This document shows positions 23,192 to 32,122 of a DNA stretch of 35,525 nucleotides, one piece after another (position 1 is the first letter of the stretch; each line of letters begins with the position of its first letter). The notes beneath the pieces are model-generated. The model was not told where the DNA came from. It made no database searches and worked only from the letters and a program-made list of their open reading frames with translations. A program made the translations under genes and the position numbers. The stretch is taken from the IMG/VR virus record IMGVR_UViG_3300025168_000280, positions 1 through 35,525 of that record; one strand, 5' to 3'. The stretch is from a virus.

Positions 23192-25302
23192 GCTCGCTTT
23201 CCCTCGGTAGTCAGCGTGCCGCGAAGTTGGTACTCGATGGACCACCCAACGAGCACAAGGTCGTCAGTAGTCTGCACCTCGAAGGCAAACCAGCTGCACG
23301 ACTGGTGAGCAACCGACACCCGCAGGGGCACCGCTTGCGTCTGCTCCCACTCGACCCCTTGGTTGAGCACCGCTGTGTCCAGTACAGGCAAGTTGACCGC
23401 ATCAGCTGGCTGGGCCAGGTACGCACGCTCAGTGTACGAGGTTCGCTGCCAGTCCTTGTAGACGCGCACGCTGACGCTTACTGAGCCGGTGGTCATCACC
23501 CACACGGTGACGTACTGAACCTGTTTCTTGTCTTGCGGTGATGTGACTGATAGCCACGTGGACTTCCACTTCGACGTAGGAGGCGCCGCATCGACGTACG
23601 CTTCACCATCCTGCACCCGCCCGAGGGCTCGGCGGCTCGAAATGACAAACAGCCCGGGGTGGGCTGCGTTGCCGTTGCTGCCGAAGACAAGGTCTCCGGA
23701 GGGAAGGCGGTCCAGCGCGCCGACAGGGAAACCCTTGCGGGTCGACCACACCAGCTTGTCGACGTGCCAGACCAGGCCCAGCGAAGGGCGGTCGAAGCCG
23801 TCCGCGGGCACATAGATGTGGTACTCGCGCTTCACGGGGCAATACCTACCCACAGCCCGAGCAAGGCATTCGCGAGTAACGGTGCCCCACGTCTCCGACA
23901 AGTTGGTTGTCAGGCGCGTGAAGTCGAAGCTCGACCCACCCTCGCCGCCGCCGCTCAGGGCGTAGATGCCATCGACTGCAGCAAACACGAGCCCCACACC
24001 CGGTACGTGGTCTGCCGTCATCGGGGCAATGCACTGCATCTCGGTGCTCAAGGGGCGCGAAGACCACTGTCCCAGGTTGGGGTCGATGGCAGTCACAGCA
24101 TCAAGGCCTGACTCTCGAAACACCACGAGCACACCGTAGTGGCTGCGCAAGCCTGTGATGTTGCCACCGTCTCCCGACAGCGTGATGTAGCCCCCGAGGC
24201 TGAACTGCTCGGGCAGCCCTGCATCGCTGTAGTAGAGCGTGCGCGCGTCGTCCGCCCCTCCGTCCATCCAGCATCGCCCAGCCCAGTTGCTTGCGAACCG
24301 AGCTCGCGTGCCAGGGAAGTCGACATACTCTGTCGGAGCAAGAGCCCCGAGCCCGGCGCTTTGGTAGCCGTCGACCACCAGCTCTTCGGCGTTGTTCGGG
24401 ATGTCGACGACCCGGTATCGCTCCGACTGGCCCTCAATGTTCGTGTCGTCGGAGAAGTTGCGGCTGCGGTACAGCCGTCGACCTACAGTCCCGAGAGGGC
24501 CTGTTGGAATCTGAAGCGCCATGGCGTATCGGTAGCGCTTCTTTCCTTGGGTCTCCCATGCCGTGGTGATCGGCGTAGACAAAGGCCCCTCCGAGCCAGT
24601 GTCGGAGACGAACGAGACCTGGTGGGTAAACCTGCTGGTCGCTGGGTCGTCTCCCTTGTCTCGCGCGAAGCCGATGCCAAACTGGTCGACGGTCCACTGT
24701 GGGCTCGAGCGAGGGTGCTGGGCTACCCACAGGGATACAGACGACGACCCTGAACCGTCGGCCGGATCGCCCTGATGCGTCGCGTCAACTCGAAACGGAA
24801 CAGGCCCTACAGGTCTGGGGACACCCCAGTCACGCGCCAAGCTCCGTCCGGAAAACGGAGGGATGCGGGGCCACGGTCGAACGAACATTGGCGCGTCTCG
24901 CCCATTCGTGACCAGCACACCTCCTGCTATCGGCGTGTACTGAGAAGGAACCGAGGACGCCGAGGGGATGGACCGGCCAGCCCTGACAACGCGAAGAACG
25001 CACCCGCCACCGATTTCGTCTACGAGGTACAACGTGCCGCCCGACTCGAACAGAATGACGCTGCGAGATTTGTCGGGTAGTTGCTTGAAGACGAACAGGC
25101 TGTCAATGCGGCCGAGGGCTGTGAACGGGTTGAAGCCAACCGCGGGGTCGACCCGGTACGGCTCGAAGCCTACGCGAGTAGACCACCCAAGAGTGCGCTC
25201 GTCGATCGTCAGGTTCTGCGCGACCGACGCCGTCTCAGGGGGCTGAGGCTGTGTCTCGTAGACACCGCCCATACCGGTGGGCGCGAACAGCTCCGACTTC
25301 AT
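23188..25302 (-). CDS. Tail nozzle-like protein (T7 gp12 / tail tube B type), 704 aa
   Basis: Begins at ATG 25302 directly after the adaptor stop. The sequence is beta-rich throughout with propeller-like repeats: SLFVFKQLPDKSRSVILFESGGTLYLVDE, ARTLYYSDAGLPEQFSLGGYITLSGDGGNITGLRSHYGVLVVFRESGLDAV, and VGLVFAAVDGIYALSGGGEGG. These alternate short blades with Gly turns, as in podovirus nozzle proteins that sit below the adaptor ring. Length is near the 794 aa of T7 gp12. Position directly after the adaptor agrees. No lytic or depolymerase motif noted. Confidence 0.75.
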   Translation of the reverse strand: MKSELFAPTGMGGVYETQPQPPETASVAQNLTIDERTLGWSTRVGFEPYRVDPAVGFNPFTALGRIDSLFVFKQLPDKSRSVILFESGGTLYLVDEIGGGCVLRVVRAGRSIPSASSVPSQYTPIAGGVLVTNGRDAPMFVRPWPRIPPFSGRSLARDWGVPRPVGPVPFRVDATHQGDPADGSGSSSVSLWVAQHPRSSPQWTVDQFGIGFARDKGDDPATSRFTHQVSFVSDTGSEGPLSTPITTAWETQGKKRYRYAMALQIPTGPLGTVGRRLYRSRNFSDDTNIEGQSERYRVVDIPNNAEELVVDGYQSAGLGALAPTEYVDFPGTRARFASNWAGRCWMDGGADDARTLYYSDAGLPEQFSLGGYITLSGDGGNITGLRSHYGVLVVFRESGLDAVTAIDPNLGQWSSRPLSTEMQCIAPMTADHVPGVGLVFAAVDGIYALSGGGEGGSSFDFTRLTTNLSETWGTVTRECLARAVGRYCPVKREYHIYVPADGFDRPSLGLVWHVDKLVWSTRKGFPVGALDRLPSGDLVFGSNGNAAHPGLFVISSRRALGRVQDGEAYVDAAPPTSKWKSTWLSVTSPQDKKQVQYVTVWVMTTGSVSVSVRVYKDWQRTSYTERAYLAQPADAVNLPVLDTAVLNQGVEWEQTQAVPLRVSVAHQSCSWFAFEVQTTDDLVLVGWSIEYQLRGTLTTEGKRA

Positions 25303-26607
25303 CTACAGCCTCACAAGGCGACGCTGCCGGAAAGGACTCTCAGGAGCCATCGAGGCAGACAGCATGCCGCGGACCAGGCGGCGGCTGGGCTGAGACAGGT
25401 AGCGCGCCTCGAGCTGCAGCAGCATGGCGTCGTACCGCTTGCGGTAGAGCTCGGCGAGGCTCGGGTTGTTGTGCTTGAACAGCACCTCGTACAGCGCGCG
25501 GTACGCAATGGCCATGCGGTGCGGGGGTGGGATGATCGGAGTGTCGTTGTCCTCGACCATCGGCCGGTGGTCTCGCATGTAGCGGACACTCAGCTCCATG
25601 TCGCTGTCCTGCCGAGGGTGCAGTCGGATGCGGTCGCACACCCCGCTCGGCGACTTGAGCCTCTCCTTGAGGTAGTAGCCTTCAGACTGCAAGTGAGTCA
25701 GGCTCGCCAGAACGGACACGCCAGCTGTGGCTGAGGGGCTGAACTGCACGTGAAGACCAGTGCTTGCGTTCAAGGCAGGCCTCCAGTCCTCGAGCCCGTG
25801 GGAGGGCGCGCGCAGCCACACCTCGCGCCAAAGTCCGGTCGTGGTGTCGAGCGCGGACGATGGGGTCACCGTGAGAACTTGGGTCGGAGTCAAGGTCACG
25901 GTCTGAAGTGAGCCGACGGCGCTGCGGTAGCCCTCGGACGGGGAGCCAAGGCGGTGAACAAATGCCACCTCGATCGTGCGGTCACCTTGGTTGAGACCGG
26001 CTGCAGTAGCCAGCACACCCCCGACTCGAGGCGCGGTGACGCCGACGGGGTTGCCTGGCACCCAGTAGTCGGGAAGGCTCGTCTCTCCGAGGGGCAAGTT
26101 GGCGTACTCGTCCTCGAACTGAGTCAGCGGACTCAGCTGCCCGGGGTTTGATGGGCTGGGGGAGTTGGACCGCTGGGCGATCGACACCACCTGCACACAG
26201 TCCTGCGGTAGGTACACCCACCGCTGAATAACCTTGCCGGGGTAGTTCCCTGTCGCCAGGGTCAGCGCTTGCGTCAGGTAGATGGAGCTCGTCGTCTCTA
26301 CCCATGCGATCTGGTACTCCACCCCTTCAATCTCGATGAGGTGGCCAGCCATCCAGTCTTCGAAAGCACCGGTGCGCTGGACCTGAGCGGAGCCCGCCGT
26401 CACGTTGACGCCGCCCGACACGTTGATGTCGGCCCGCACAGGGAGCTTCTTCACGACTTGGGCGAAGGTGAACAGCTTTTCAGTGATGATGCGCCGTTCA
26501 GCTTCGTTCAGCAGCTTGTTCAGCTGCTTCTTGTACGTCGGGTTCGTCGGGTCGTAGTCGAGGACGTTCGCGACGTACTCTCGGAGCGAGGTCAGGTCGG
26601 TGGACAT
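25303..26607 (-). CDS. Head-to-tail adaptor (T7 gp11-like by position), 434 aa
   Basis: Start ATG 26607-26605; an ATG at 26649 lies in the hairpin-bearing leader. The N-terminus is helical (LREYVANVLDYDPTNPTYKKQLNKLLNEAERRII), as in tail tubular A/adaptor proteins that dock under the portal. A beta domain with GHLIEIEGVEYQIAWVETTSSIYLTQAL follows, and RWVYLPQDCVQVVSI is a pattern often seen in this family. The C-terminus is helical again (MAIAYRALYEVLFKHNNPSLAELYRKRYDAMLLQLEARY). Order between capsid/decoration and nozzle supports the call. It is larger than T7 gp11 (about 196 aa), as in many environmental podoviruses. Confidence 0.75.
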   Translation of the reverse strand: MSTDLTSLREYVANVLDYDPTNPTYKKQLNKLLNEAERRIITEKLFTFAQVVKKLPVRADINVSGGVNVTAGSAQVQRTGAFEDWMAGHLIEIEGVEYQIAWVETTSSIYLTQALTLATGNYPGKVIQRWVYLPQDCVQVVSIAQRSNSPSPSNPGQLSPLTQFEDEYANLPLGETSLPDYWVPGNPVGVTAPRVGGVLATAAGLNQGDRTIEVAFVHRLGSPSEGYRSAVGSLQTVTLTPTQVLTVTPSSALDTTTGLWREVWLRAPSHGLEDWRPALNASTGLHVQFSPSATAGVSVLASLTHLQSEGYYLKERLKSPSGVCDRIRLHPRQDSDMELSVRYMRDHRPMVEDNDTPIIPPPHRMAIAYRALYEVLFKHNNPSLAELYRKRYDAMLLQLEARYLSQPSRRLVRGMLSASMAPESPFRQRRLVRL

Positions 26608-26615
26608 GGACACGC

Positions 26616-26660
26616 CCCGAGAGCAAGGGGGGGGGTGCGACCCGCCCAACTACCCTCGGG
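26616..26660. promoter_or_regulatory. Nested inverted repeats in the leader of the adaptor gene
   Basis: In the 97-bp gap between decoration and adaptor genes, CCCGAG (26616-26621) pairs with CTCGGG (26655-26660), and inside it GGGT (26633-26636) pairs with ACCC (26640-26643) next to a run of nine Gs (26627-26635). The transcript would have a C9 run and a stable G-C rich fold just upstream of the adaptor start. There is no T-run, so simple intrinsic termination is unlikely; partial attenuation or protection of capsid mRNA is possible. Confidence 0.4.
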
Positions 26661-26704
26661 AGCACAATGACCGAGAATCGAGGGCAGAAGGGCGAGACGC
26701 AGTA

Positions 26705-27172
26705 TCAGAACTGCTTCAGGACGACGACTTGGGCATAGTTTGTGACAGCGCTGTCGTCGGTGAGAGCAATGCCGCAAAGCTGTCCGGTGGTGGTGCCAGG
26801 GACTTCGATCTCAGCGCGACCAGCCGTGCCAATGGGACCGACAAGTGCCGACCCGGCGACTGTGGCGGCGGCCACTTGGGCGCTTTCGCAAAACCCGCTG
26901 ACCACAACAGTCACGCGCTCGTCGGTCGCTGCTGCCGCGAGAGCAACACCGAACGCTGCCGAGTTGCCTTTGGTGGTAACACCAGCAGCTTCGACAACAT
27001 AGAGAAGCTGGTCCGATCCAGTCTTGCTTGCGTCGAAGGCAACCCAGTCGCCAGCAGCAATGGCGCCACCCGCGATAAAGTCCTCGGTCTGGCGGCGGTT
27101 GGAGGCGCTGACAGACGAGCCGGTGGTGTCGGCTGCGGTGTCCAGGCGCTGAAGATGAGTGTTGGTAGCCAT
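26705..27172 (-). CDS. Head decoration/cement-like protein, 155 aa
   Basis: Three bases after the capsid stop. The product is small, Ala/Gly/Thr/Val-rich and beta-rich: an extended N-terminus (MATNTHLQRLDTAADTTG), then GAIAAGDWVAFDASKTG, VTTKGNSAAFGVALAAAATDERVTVVVSGFCES, and a terminal VVVLKQF. The pattern GDxV-A-D followed by a repeated beta module resembles DUF2190-type phage proteins that stabilise capsids. Position immediately downstream of the major capsid gene agrees. Likely made in high copy. Confidence 0.65.
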   Translation of the reverse strand: MATNTHLQRLDTAADTTGSSVSASNRRQTEDFIAGGAIAAGDWVAFDASKTGSDQLLYVVEAAGVTTKGNSAAFGVALAAAATDERVTVVVSGFCESAQVAAATVAGSALVGPIGTAGRAEIEVPGTTTGQLCGIALTDDSAVTNYAQVVVLKQF

Positions 27173-27175
27173 GGC

Positions 27176-28180
27176 TCAGGTCTCCGCGTTCACGAGGATG
27201 CCGTGACCGGACAGGTTCTCGGAGCAGATTTGCATCCGCACGAGAAGGTCTGCCGACATGGCGAGGTAGCCAGACACCTTCTCCATGGGGCCTACTTCGA
27301 AGTAGGCGTCCTTGTCGAAGTAGATGCTGAAGAGCTGGCTGTTGAGGAAGTACATAGACATCTTGTTCGAGCCGCCGGACCCAGTGAATCCGAGGTTCGG
27401 GGAGATGTACATGCGAGCGCCGTTGAACTCGAGGCCGAGTCGACCAGCCATGTCGCGCTGTTCGGCGGACGAGGTGTAGCGCTCGAGCTGCTGGAGCTCG
27501 TCCTTGTACAGGCCGTAGCTGAGGGGGCTGGCGAGGATGATGTCGACATCGCCTTCGGGTGCGTAAATCTGAGTCTGGATGAGGAGGTCCTGCATCTTCT
27601 TCAGACCGTTGGTCGCGAAGGAGCCGTCGGCAACCTGGTTGTTCCACGCGGTGGTGTAGGTCGACTTGCTCAGGCCTCCGACCGTGTTGCCCTGAGTGCC
27701 GAACGCACCCTCTTCGAACCAACCGGTGGCTGCGTCGAGACCGTTGAGGGACTCGAGCTCGGTGAGCACGGTCGAACTGCCAGCGAGAATCTGCTTCTCG
27801 ACCTCACGCTTGAGCATACCCATGGTCTGCTTGAGGCGGGCGTCGAGGATGCGGACCTGGGCGCGCTCACCCTTGTTGGACAGCTCTTCCTTCTTGGTGA
27901 GCACGATGGGCGCAGTGAAGTCGCACCAGTTGTGCTCCGCAGTGCGAAGGGGGTCCTTGACGGCGAGGTTCGTGGATTCGTAACCTGAGCTCAGCTGGGT
28001 GAGTGAGCTGTGATCGACGAGCACTACAGGATGGTTGACCTTGGAGCCACCATCCACAAGCTCGACCAAGCCGAGGGTGTTGAGGTTCTCAAGGAGCGGA
28101 ATCGCCCGGAACGTGTTGTCGCGGTACTTGTCACGAAGAATGCGTAGCGTACTGGCTACGATATCCGGCTGGAGGGCCAT
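27176..28180 (-). CDS. Major capsid protein, 334 aa
   Basis: ATG 28180-28178 follows AGGAAG about ten bases upstream and a 103-bp leader with a GCGCAG/CTGCGC inverted repeat (28246-28276). The N-terminal helix (VASTLRILRDKYRDNTFRAIPLLENL), an extended loop with VNHPVVLVDHSSLTQLSSGYE, a long spine helix (VRILDARLKQTMGMLKREVEKQILAG) and the central domain with DIILASPLSYGLYKDELQQLERY agree with HK97-fold capsid proteins of podoviruses. Size and position after the scaffold and before the decoration and adaptor genes fit. Subunits would form the icosahedral shell around the scaffold. Confidence 0.85.
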   Translation of the reverse strand: MALQPDIVASTLRILRDKYRDNTFRAIPLLENLNTLGLVELVDGGSKVNHPVVLVDHSSLTQLSSGYESTNLAVKDPLRTAEHNWCDFTAPIVLTKKEELSNKGERAQVRILDARLKQTMGMLKREVEKQILAGSSTVLTELESLNGLDAATGWFEEGAFGTQGNTVGGLSKSTYTTAWNNQVADGSFATNGLKKMQDLLIQTQIYAPEGDVDIILASPLSYGLYKDELQQLERYTSSAEQRDMAGRLGLEFNGARMYISPNLGFTGSGGSNKMSMYFLNSQLFSIYFDKDAYFEVGPMEKVSGYLAMSADLLVRMQICSENLSGHGILVNAET

Positions 28181-28283
28181 GTGCGGCTTCCTGTTCGGTT
28201 CGAGTTGGGGGGTCTACCGTGTCCGCGCAACAGGGCGGGGGCGTAGCGCAGCGTGTCCGTCCAGCCGGGTCTGCGCGTAAACG

Positions 28284-28610
28284 CTACCGCATCGGTGCGC
28301 TCACTGCAAGGTCGTCGTCTACCCAGTCGTCGTCTTCCCAAACAAAGGTAGGGGTGTTTTCCCCGACCCACGCGCCCGACGTATTGTAGTTGAACCACTC
28401 CTGGGCAGCGAAGTAGTCGCACCCGTCTGCGCGCATGATGACTTCAATGCACTTCTCCGCACTGTAGACCGCGACAACCGTGTTGGTTTCGCGCGGCCAC
28501 TGGTCGTCGGGGCTGTCTGTGACGCCAATGAGGGCTTCGTCGTACACTTCCCGGGGCTCGAGCAGCAGCGCGTCTGGGTTCTTTTGGCGCAGCTCGTCGA
28601 CAACGCTCAC
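28284..28610 (-). CDS. Hypothetical acidic protein, 108 aa
   Basis: Starts at GTG 28610 overlapping the scaffold stop as GTGA. The product has an N-terminal helix (VVDELRQKNPDALLLEPREVYDEA), a central EVIMRADGCDYFAAQEWFNYN segment and a very acidic, Trp-rich tail (FVWEDDDWVDDD). Similar short acidic proteins occur in phage head operons without an assigned role. Between scaffold and major capsid protein it may help head assembly. No catalytic motif. Confidence 0.65.
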   Translation of the reverse strand: MSVVDELRQKNPDALLLEPREVYDEALIGVTDSPDDQWPRETNTVVAVYSAEKCIEVIMRADGCDYFAAQEWFNYNTSGAWVGENTPTFVWEDDDWVDDDLAVSAPMR

Positions 28611-29455
28611 CCTTCGTCTCGAGCTCGCCTGAGCGTCTCGTAGATGTCGAAGGACCGAGCTCCCTCTTTGATGACTGGGCGGCGGCGAGCCTGGGCTCGG
28701 GAGGGGGGGGTGCTGACTTTGACTGCAGCGGCTCGAGCAGCACGACGTTCGGCTGCGCGGCGCGCGTCAGTCGACAGCTCGGACTGGCGGGCTTGCCGCC
28801 CCTTGACGATGTAGTAGGCGCTCTCAAGCTTCATTGACTTGTCGGACCGCAGCATGGCTGCAACTTGCGTCCGCACAGCCTCGTTGGTCTTGAGCTCCGG
28901 GTTCGACTCGAGGAAGTCGGTGTACTTGGTCTGAGCAATGTTGGACTGGTGGGCTTGGCGGGCAGGCTCGAGTGCTTGGTGCAGACCTTGGCGGACGAGC
29001 GTGTCGATGTAGGTCTTGACGCTGTCCGGGTCGAGCAGGTCGACGTTCGGGTTCGAAGACGCAACCTCCTGCAGGCCTTTGTAGAAGGGGCTGTCGAAGA
29101 TGGCTGCCTTGTCTGCTTGCGCTTCTCGCTTCATCTCCGCGGCTTCTTGGAACCGTCGGGTCGACTCGGCTCGGAGTTGACGCATCAGCTGCTGGGTGTC
29201 GGACGACGCTTCCGAAAATGCCTGGTCCCAGCTGACCTTCTTGCCGTCGCCCGAGGGTTCTGGCTCCGGGGGTGGGTCTGCTGGTGTGTTCTTTGCGAGC
29301 ACCTCGTCGATGCGTTCGCGCCACGTCTTCGATGGCTGTCCGTTTTGTCCGCTGTCTTCAACAGCTTCGGTTTGCTCGGCTGGGGTGGCTTCGACTGCTT
29401 CAGCAGCCTCGGTTGATTCGGTCTGTTCCATGCTGTGCTCCTTGCTCTCGGTCAT
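28607..29455 (-). CDS. Probable scaffolding protein, 282 aa
   Basis: Highly charged and helical: an acidic N-terminus (about 1-45, rich in Glu, Ala, Thr), a Pro-rich break, long helices in the middle (SSDTQQLMRQLRAESTRRFQEAAEM, then SVKTYIDTLVRQGLHQAL) and a basic C-terminal tail (ARRAAERRAARAAAVK, RAQARRRP). Acidic-helical-basic organisation with a basic end that binds the coat protein is typical for podovirus scaffolds. It lies just upstream of the capsid gene. It would direct procapsid assembly and then exit. Confidence 0.75.
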   Translation of the reverse strand: MTESKEHSMEQTESTEAAEAVEATPAEQTEAVEDSGQNGQPSKTWRERIDEVLAKNTPADPPPEPEPSGDGKKVSWDQAFSEASSDTQQLMRQLRAESTRRFQEAAEMKREAQADKAAIFDSPFYKGLQEVASSNPNVDLLDPDSVKTYIDTLVRQGLHQALEPARQAHQSNIAQTKYTDFLESNPELKTNEAVRTQVAAMLRSDKSMKLESAYYIVKGRQARQSELSTDARRAAERRAARAAAVKVSTPPSRAQARRRPVIKEGARSFDIYETLRRARDEG

Positions 29456-29985
29456 GCCCTTTCGGCGAAGAGATCATCGAGGTCCGATGCCGCTGGCTCG
29501 GCGGACTCGGGAGGGAGCTCCTCCTCCATCCCGGGCGGGGGGGGCTCGGGGGGTCCTGACGGCTGCGCCATGGCCTCGATAAAAGTCGGGTTGTCTGCAA
29601 GCGCCGACAGCTTTCCTGCCAGCATCTCAAGGTCTGTGTCGTCGGTCACACCATCCAGCTCGATGGTTGCAGGCATGCCGGCTTGTTCGGCTGCGTCCGC
29701 CACCATGGCCAGCCCTCGGACAAACTCACCAGGCAGCGCACGGGTGCCCTCTCCGAACTCGGGGTACGGCTCGGGGATGCCCATTGACGCAAGCACGTCG
29801 TTGAACGAGCGGACGACAGCGTTCAGTGCGGTGGCGCTGAAGTTGCCGCGGGGAGCTCCGATGGAAAACATGTCGTCCATCTGCTGCTGCTCCGACATTC
29901 CAAGTGCTTGTGCTTCGCGCATGACGCTTTCCTCGTCGAGCATGACAGGGGCAGCGAGCGCTGCGGCTGGGTCCAGTGCGGTCAT
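29452..29985 (-). CDS. Acidic head-region protein, 177 aa
   Basis: ATGA overlaps at both ends. The N-terminal half is helical (VMREAQALGMSEQQQMDDMF), the middle holds TALNAVVRSFNDVLASMG, FVRGLAMVADAAEQAG, and the C-terminus is Pro/Glu-rich (PPEPPPPGMEEELPPE) ending with an acidic helix DLDDLFAERA. It could be a second scaffold-like or head-completion helper. Family not recognised; call is based on composition and neighbours. Confidence 0.6.
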   Translation of the reverse strand: MTALDPAAALAAPVMLDEESVMREAQALGMSEQQQMDDMFSIGAPRGNFSATALNAVVRSFNDVLASMGIPEPYPEFGEGTRALPGEFVRGLAMVADAAEQAGMPATIELDGVTDDTDLEMLAGKLSALADNPTFIEAMAQPSGPPEPPPPGMEEELPPESAEPAASDLDDLFAERA

Positions 29986-30401
29986 GTTGCAAGTGCCTCG
30001 TGTGCTGGGAAGGTGCGCGCAATAGCCAGCCCGGTGTCGCCGGTCTCAGTCTTGTGCTTGTTGAAGGTGGCGACGTTGCGCTCGTGTTTCTCGTGGTCGG
30101 ACTGGATGTCCTTGATGTGGCGATCTACCTCTCCGTCCTCGAGTTGACGCAACCCGCGCTGCTTCATCACAGCCTCGCGGTGCTTCTTCGACACCAAGGT
30201 CGTGCGGAGCCCGCGGTCTTTGCGCCCGTCCCAGTAGCTGTCCCCCCACTGAGACGCCGTGCGCGCTGGCGCAGTCACAGTCCGGTGGGTGGTCTGGCCG
30301 CAAGGACACAGCGGCACCGCGTCGCGCTGGTCGAAGGTGCGTATGCGCTCCTGAACGTCACCGCATTCTCGGTCGATGCACCGGTATTCGTACAACGGCA
30401 T
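29982..30401 (-). CDS. FmdB-type zinc-ribbon protein, 139 aa
   Basis: Begins MPLYEYRCIDRECGDVQE and has LCPCG at about 31-35, giving a CxxxxCG...CxCG four-cysteine zinc ribbon of the FmdB/regulatory-protein type. After residue 45 a linker with SQWGDSYWDGRKDRGLRTTLVSKKHREAVMKQRGLRQLEDGE is followed by a charged helical tail. Its start overlaps the portal stop by one base (TAATG). Phages often place such ribbons among head genes; a role in regulation or assembly is unknown. Confidence 0.75.
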   Translation of the reverse strand: MPLYEYRCIDRECGDVQERIRTFDQRDAVPLCPCGQTTHRTVTAPARTASQWGDSYWDGRKDRGLRTTLVSKKHREAVMKQRGLRQLEDGEVDRHIKDIQSDHEKHERNVATFNKHKTETGDTGLAIARTFPAHEALAT

Positions 30402-32122
30402 TAGACAACGCCCCCTGGAGGCAAGGCCTCTTTGACCCGGGCTGGTCCGCCGCGGGCTTGAGACAACATCTCAGGCGGGGTCTCCCCAGGAGCAGCCGCA
30501 CCCGCCGCTTGGGCCAACATCTCCTCCTCCATCTTCTGACGGTTGGCAGATGCTGCCGCAACCATGTCGGCGGGGAGCTCGAAGGCGCGCTGAAGCAGGT
30601 TCAGAAGGAAGTCTTCGGGAACACCGAGGGCTTGAAGCATCGGGGTGAGGCGCTCGAGCTCCTGCTTGCGGGCCGCTTCTGACATCGGGGTGTTGCCGCT
30701 GTCCTCTGCGTACAAGTCGAAGTCTCCAGTCACGTCTTCAGCGGTCAGCGCTACAATCTTGCCGTCCAGCTTCACCATGTCTGCGCCGTCGTCGACCAAA
30801 ACACCGACCATCGCGAGGTACGCGAGCACCGTATCCGTGATTGCTTGGTCGCGTGACCTGGCCATCCGGCCGATTTCCGATGCCGTGTAAGCAGCTAGTG
30901 CCTGAATCTCTGTCGCTGTCGCCTGCGTGGCCTGACCGCGCGTAAACGGCGCCATGACCGAGCCGCGGCTGAAGTCTTCGTCGACCACATCTGCGTAGCG
31001 CTGGAGCTCCGCGGGCACAGGCGTGTTCGGAATGGGGATCACCCCGTCACTGATGGACTGGTTCGTTGAGACGTCTACCTCAATGACCTCCCCGTCCTGG
31101 CCCTGCGCCATTTTGCTCTTCGCTTCCTCGTCGAAGAAGCCCCGGCGGGTAATCCACTGCCGAGCTGCGCGACGAACACCCTGCGCCTGGAAGGTTCGCA
31201 TGTGATTCACTTCGCGAAGCTGGTCGTACACCCGGCGCAGACCGCTGAAGCCGCGCATGGGGCAGTCGGGCTCCCGTGAAAGGTACAGGGGGATCAACGG
31301 CAGCCTGTATTCACCGCTTGCAGTCATATACGGGATGTCGTCAAAGAGCTGCTCGGACACATCCTCTTCGTCTACGCCGGTCTCAATCTTGACGCCGGCA
31401 TGCAACCACGCATCGCGCTTCCAGTCAGCAGACCAGACCCACATCTTGCCGAAGCGGAGATCGAACACCTCGACCACCTCCACGAAAGAATCTGCCGCCT
31501 TGATGGCGTGGCCACTGTTGGGCGGATTCTCGGGCTCAGCCGTGTCCGCGTCGACGTTGTCGATGTACAACGACCACGTTCGGGGCGCGTACTTCTTCGA
31601 GCCGTACCTTCTTTTGGCTTCAGCCAACGGCATCAGGTAGCGGTGGCCGCAGTAGCGTTGCGAAGACCAACTCGAGGCGGTCTCGTCCACGATGATGTCC
31701 CACGGCTGGACCGCTGACAGCTCGGGACGGTTCAGAACCTGCTTCGCGTGGCCGATGCTGAGCTTCAAGCCTGCGAACGGGTAGATGATGGACAGGCGAA
31801 GAGCGTCCTCAATGGAGTCCCTTTGCTTGCGGAGCCACCGGTTGGCTGCAAGCTCCGCAATACTTGCATCACCCTTGCCGTGGATGTCGTCTTTGACCAC
31901 GACCGAAGGGTCGCGAACGAAGAGGCTGGCGACGTAGCTCTCCACGAGCTCGTATGCCCGGCTCGTTTCGATGAGCAGGTCTTCGTCGTAGTCCTGCGCA
32001 CGCTTCCAGAAGCGCATGAGGTAGGCGTGACGCAGCCTGCGCATCTCCTGACGGCGACCGTCCCAGTATGCCTGGTGGCGGTCGAAGATGTCGGCAAACT
32101 CGGAGGGGGTGAGGGGCTTCAT
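30401..32122 (-). CDS. Portal protein, 573 aa
   Basis: ATG 32122-32120 overlaps the TerL stop in ATGA; the longer upstream frame lies inside TerL. The N-terminus (PSEFADIFDRHQAYWDGRR, then YLMRFWKRAQDYDEDLLIETSRAYELVESYVASLFVRDP) is typical for podovirus portals. The middle alternates strands and helices (WDIIVDETASSW, FVEVVEVFDLRFGKMWVW), and AQATATEIQALAAYTASEIGRMARSRDQA matches the crown/stem helix of portals (the QAT-TEI motif). The C-terminus is a Met/Ala/Glu-rich helix. Twelve copies would form the DNA channel and bind TerL. Confidence 0.85.
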   Translation of the reverse strand: MKPLTPSEFADIFDRHQAYWDGRRQEMRRLRHAYLMRFWKRAQDYDEDLLIETSRAYELVESYVASLFVRDPSVVVKDDIHGKGDASIAELAANRWLRKQRDSIEDALRLSIIYPFAGLKLSIGHAKQVLNRPELSAVQPWDIIVDETASSWSSQRYCGHRYLMPLAEAKRRYGSKKYAPRTWSLYIDNVDADTAEPENPPNSGHAIKAADSFVEVVEVFDLRFGKMWVWSADWKRDAWLHAGVKIETGVDEEDVSEQLFDDIPYMTASGEYRLPLIPLYLSREPDCPMRGFSGLRRVYDQLREVNHMRTFQAQGVRRAARQWITRRGFFDEEAKSKMAQGQDGEVIEVDVSTNQSISDGVIPIPNTPVPAELQRYADVVDEDFSRGSVMAPFTRGQATQATATEIQALAAYTASEIGRMARSRDQAITDTVLAYLAMVGVLVDDGADMVKLDGKIVALTAEDVTGDFDLYAEDSGNTPMSEAARKQELERLTPMLQALGVPEDFLLNLLQRAFELPADMVAAASANRQKMEEEMLAQAAGAAAPGETPPEMLSQARGGPARVKEALPPGGVV

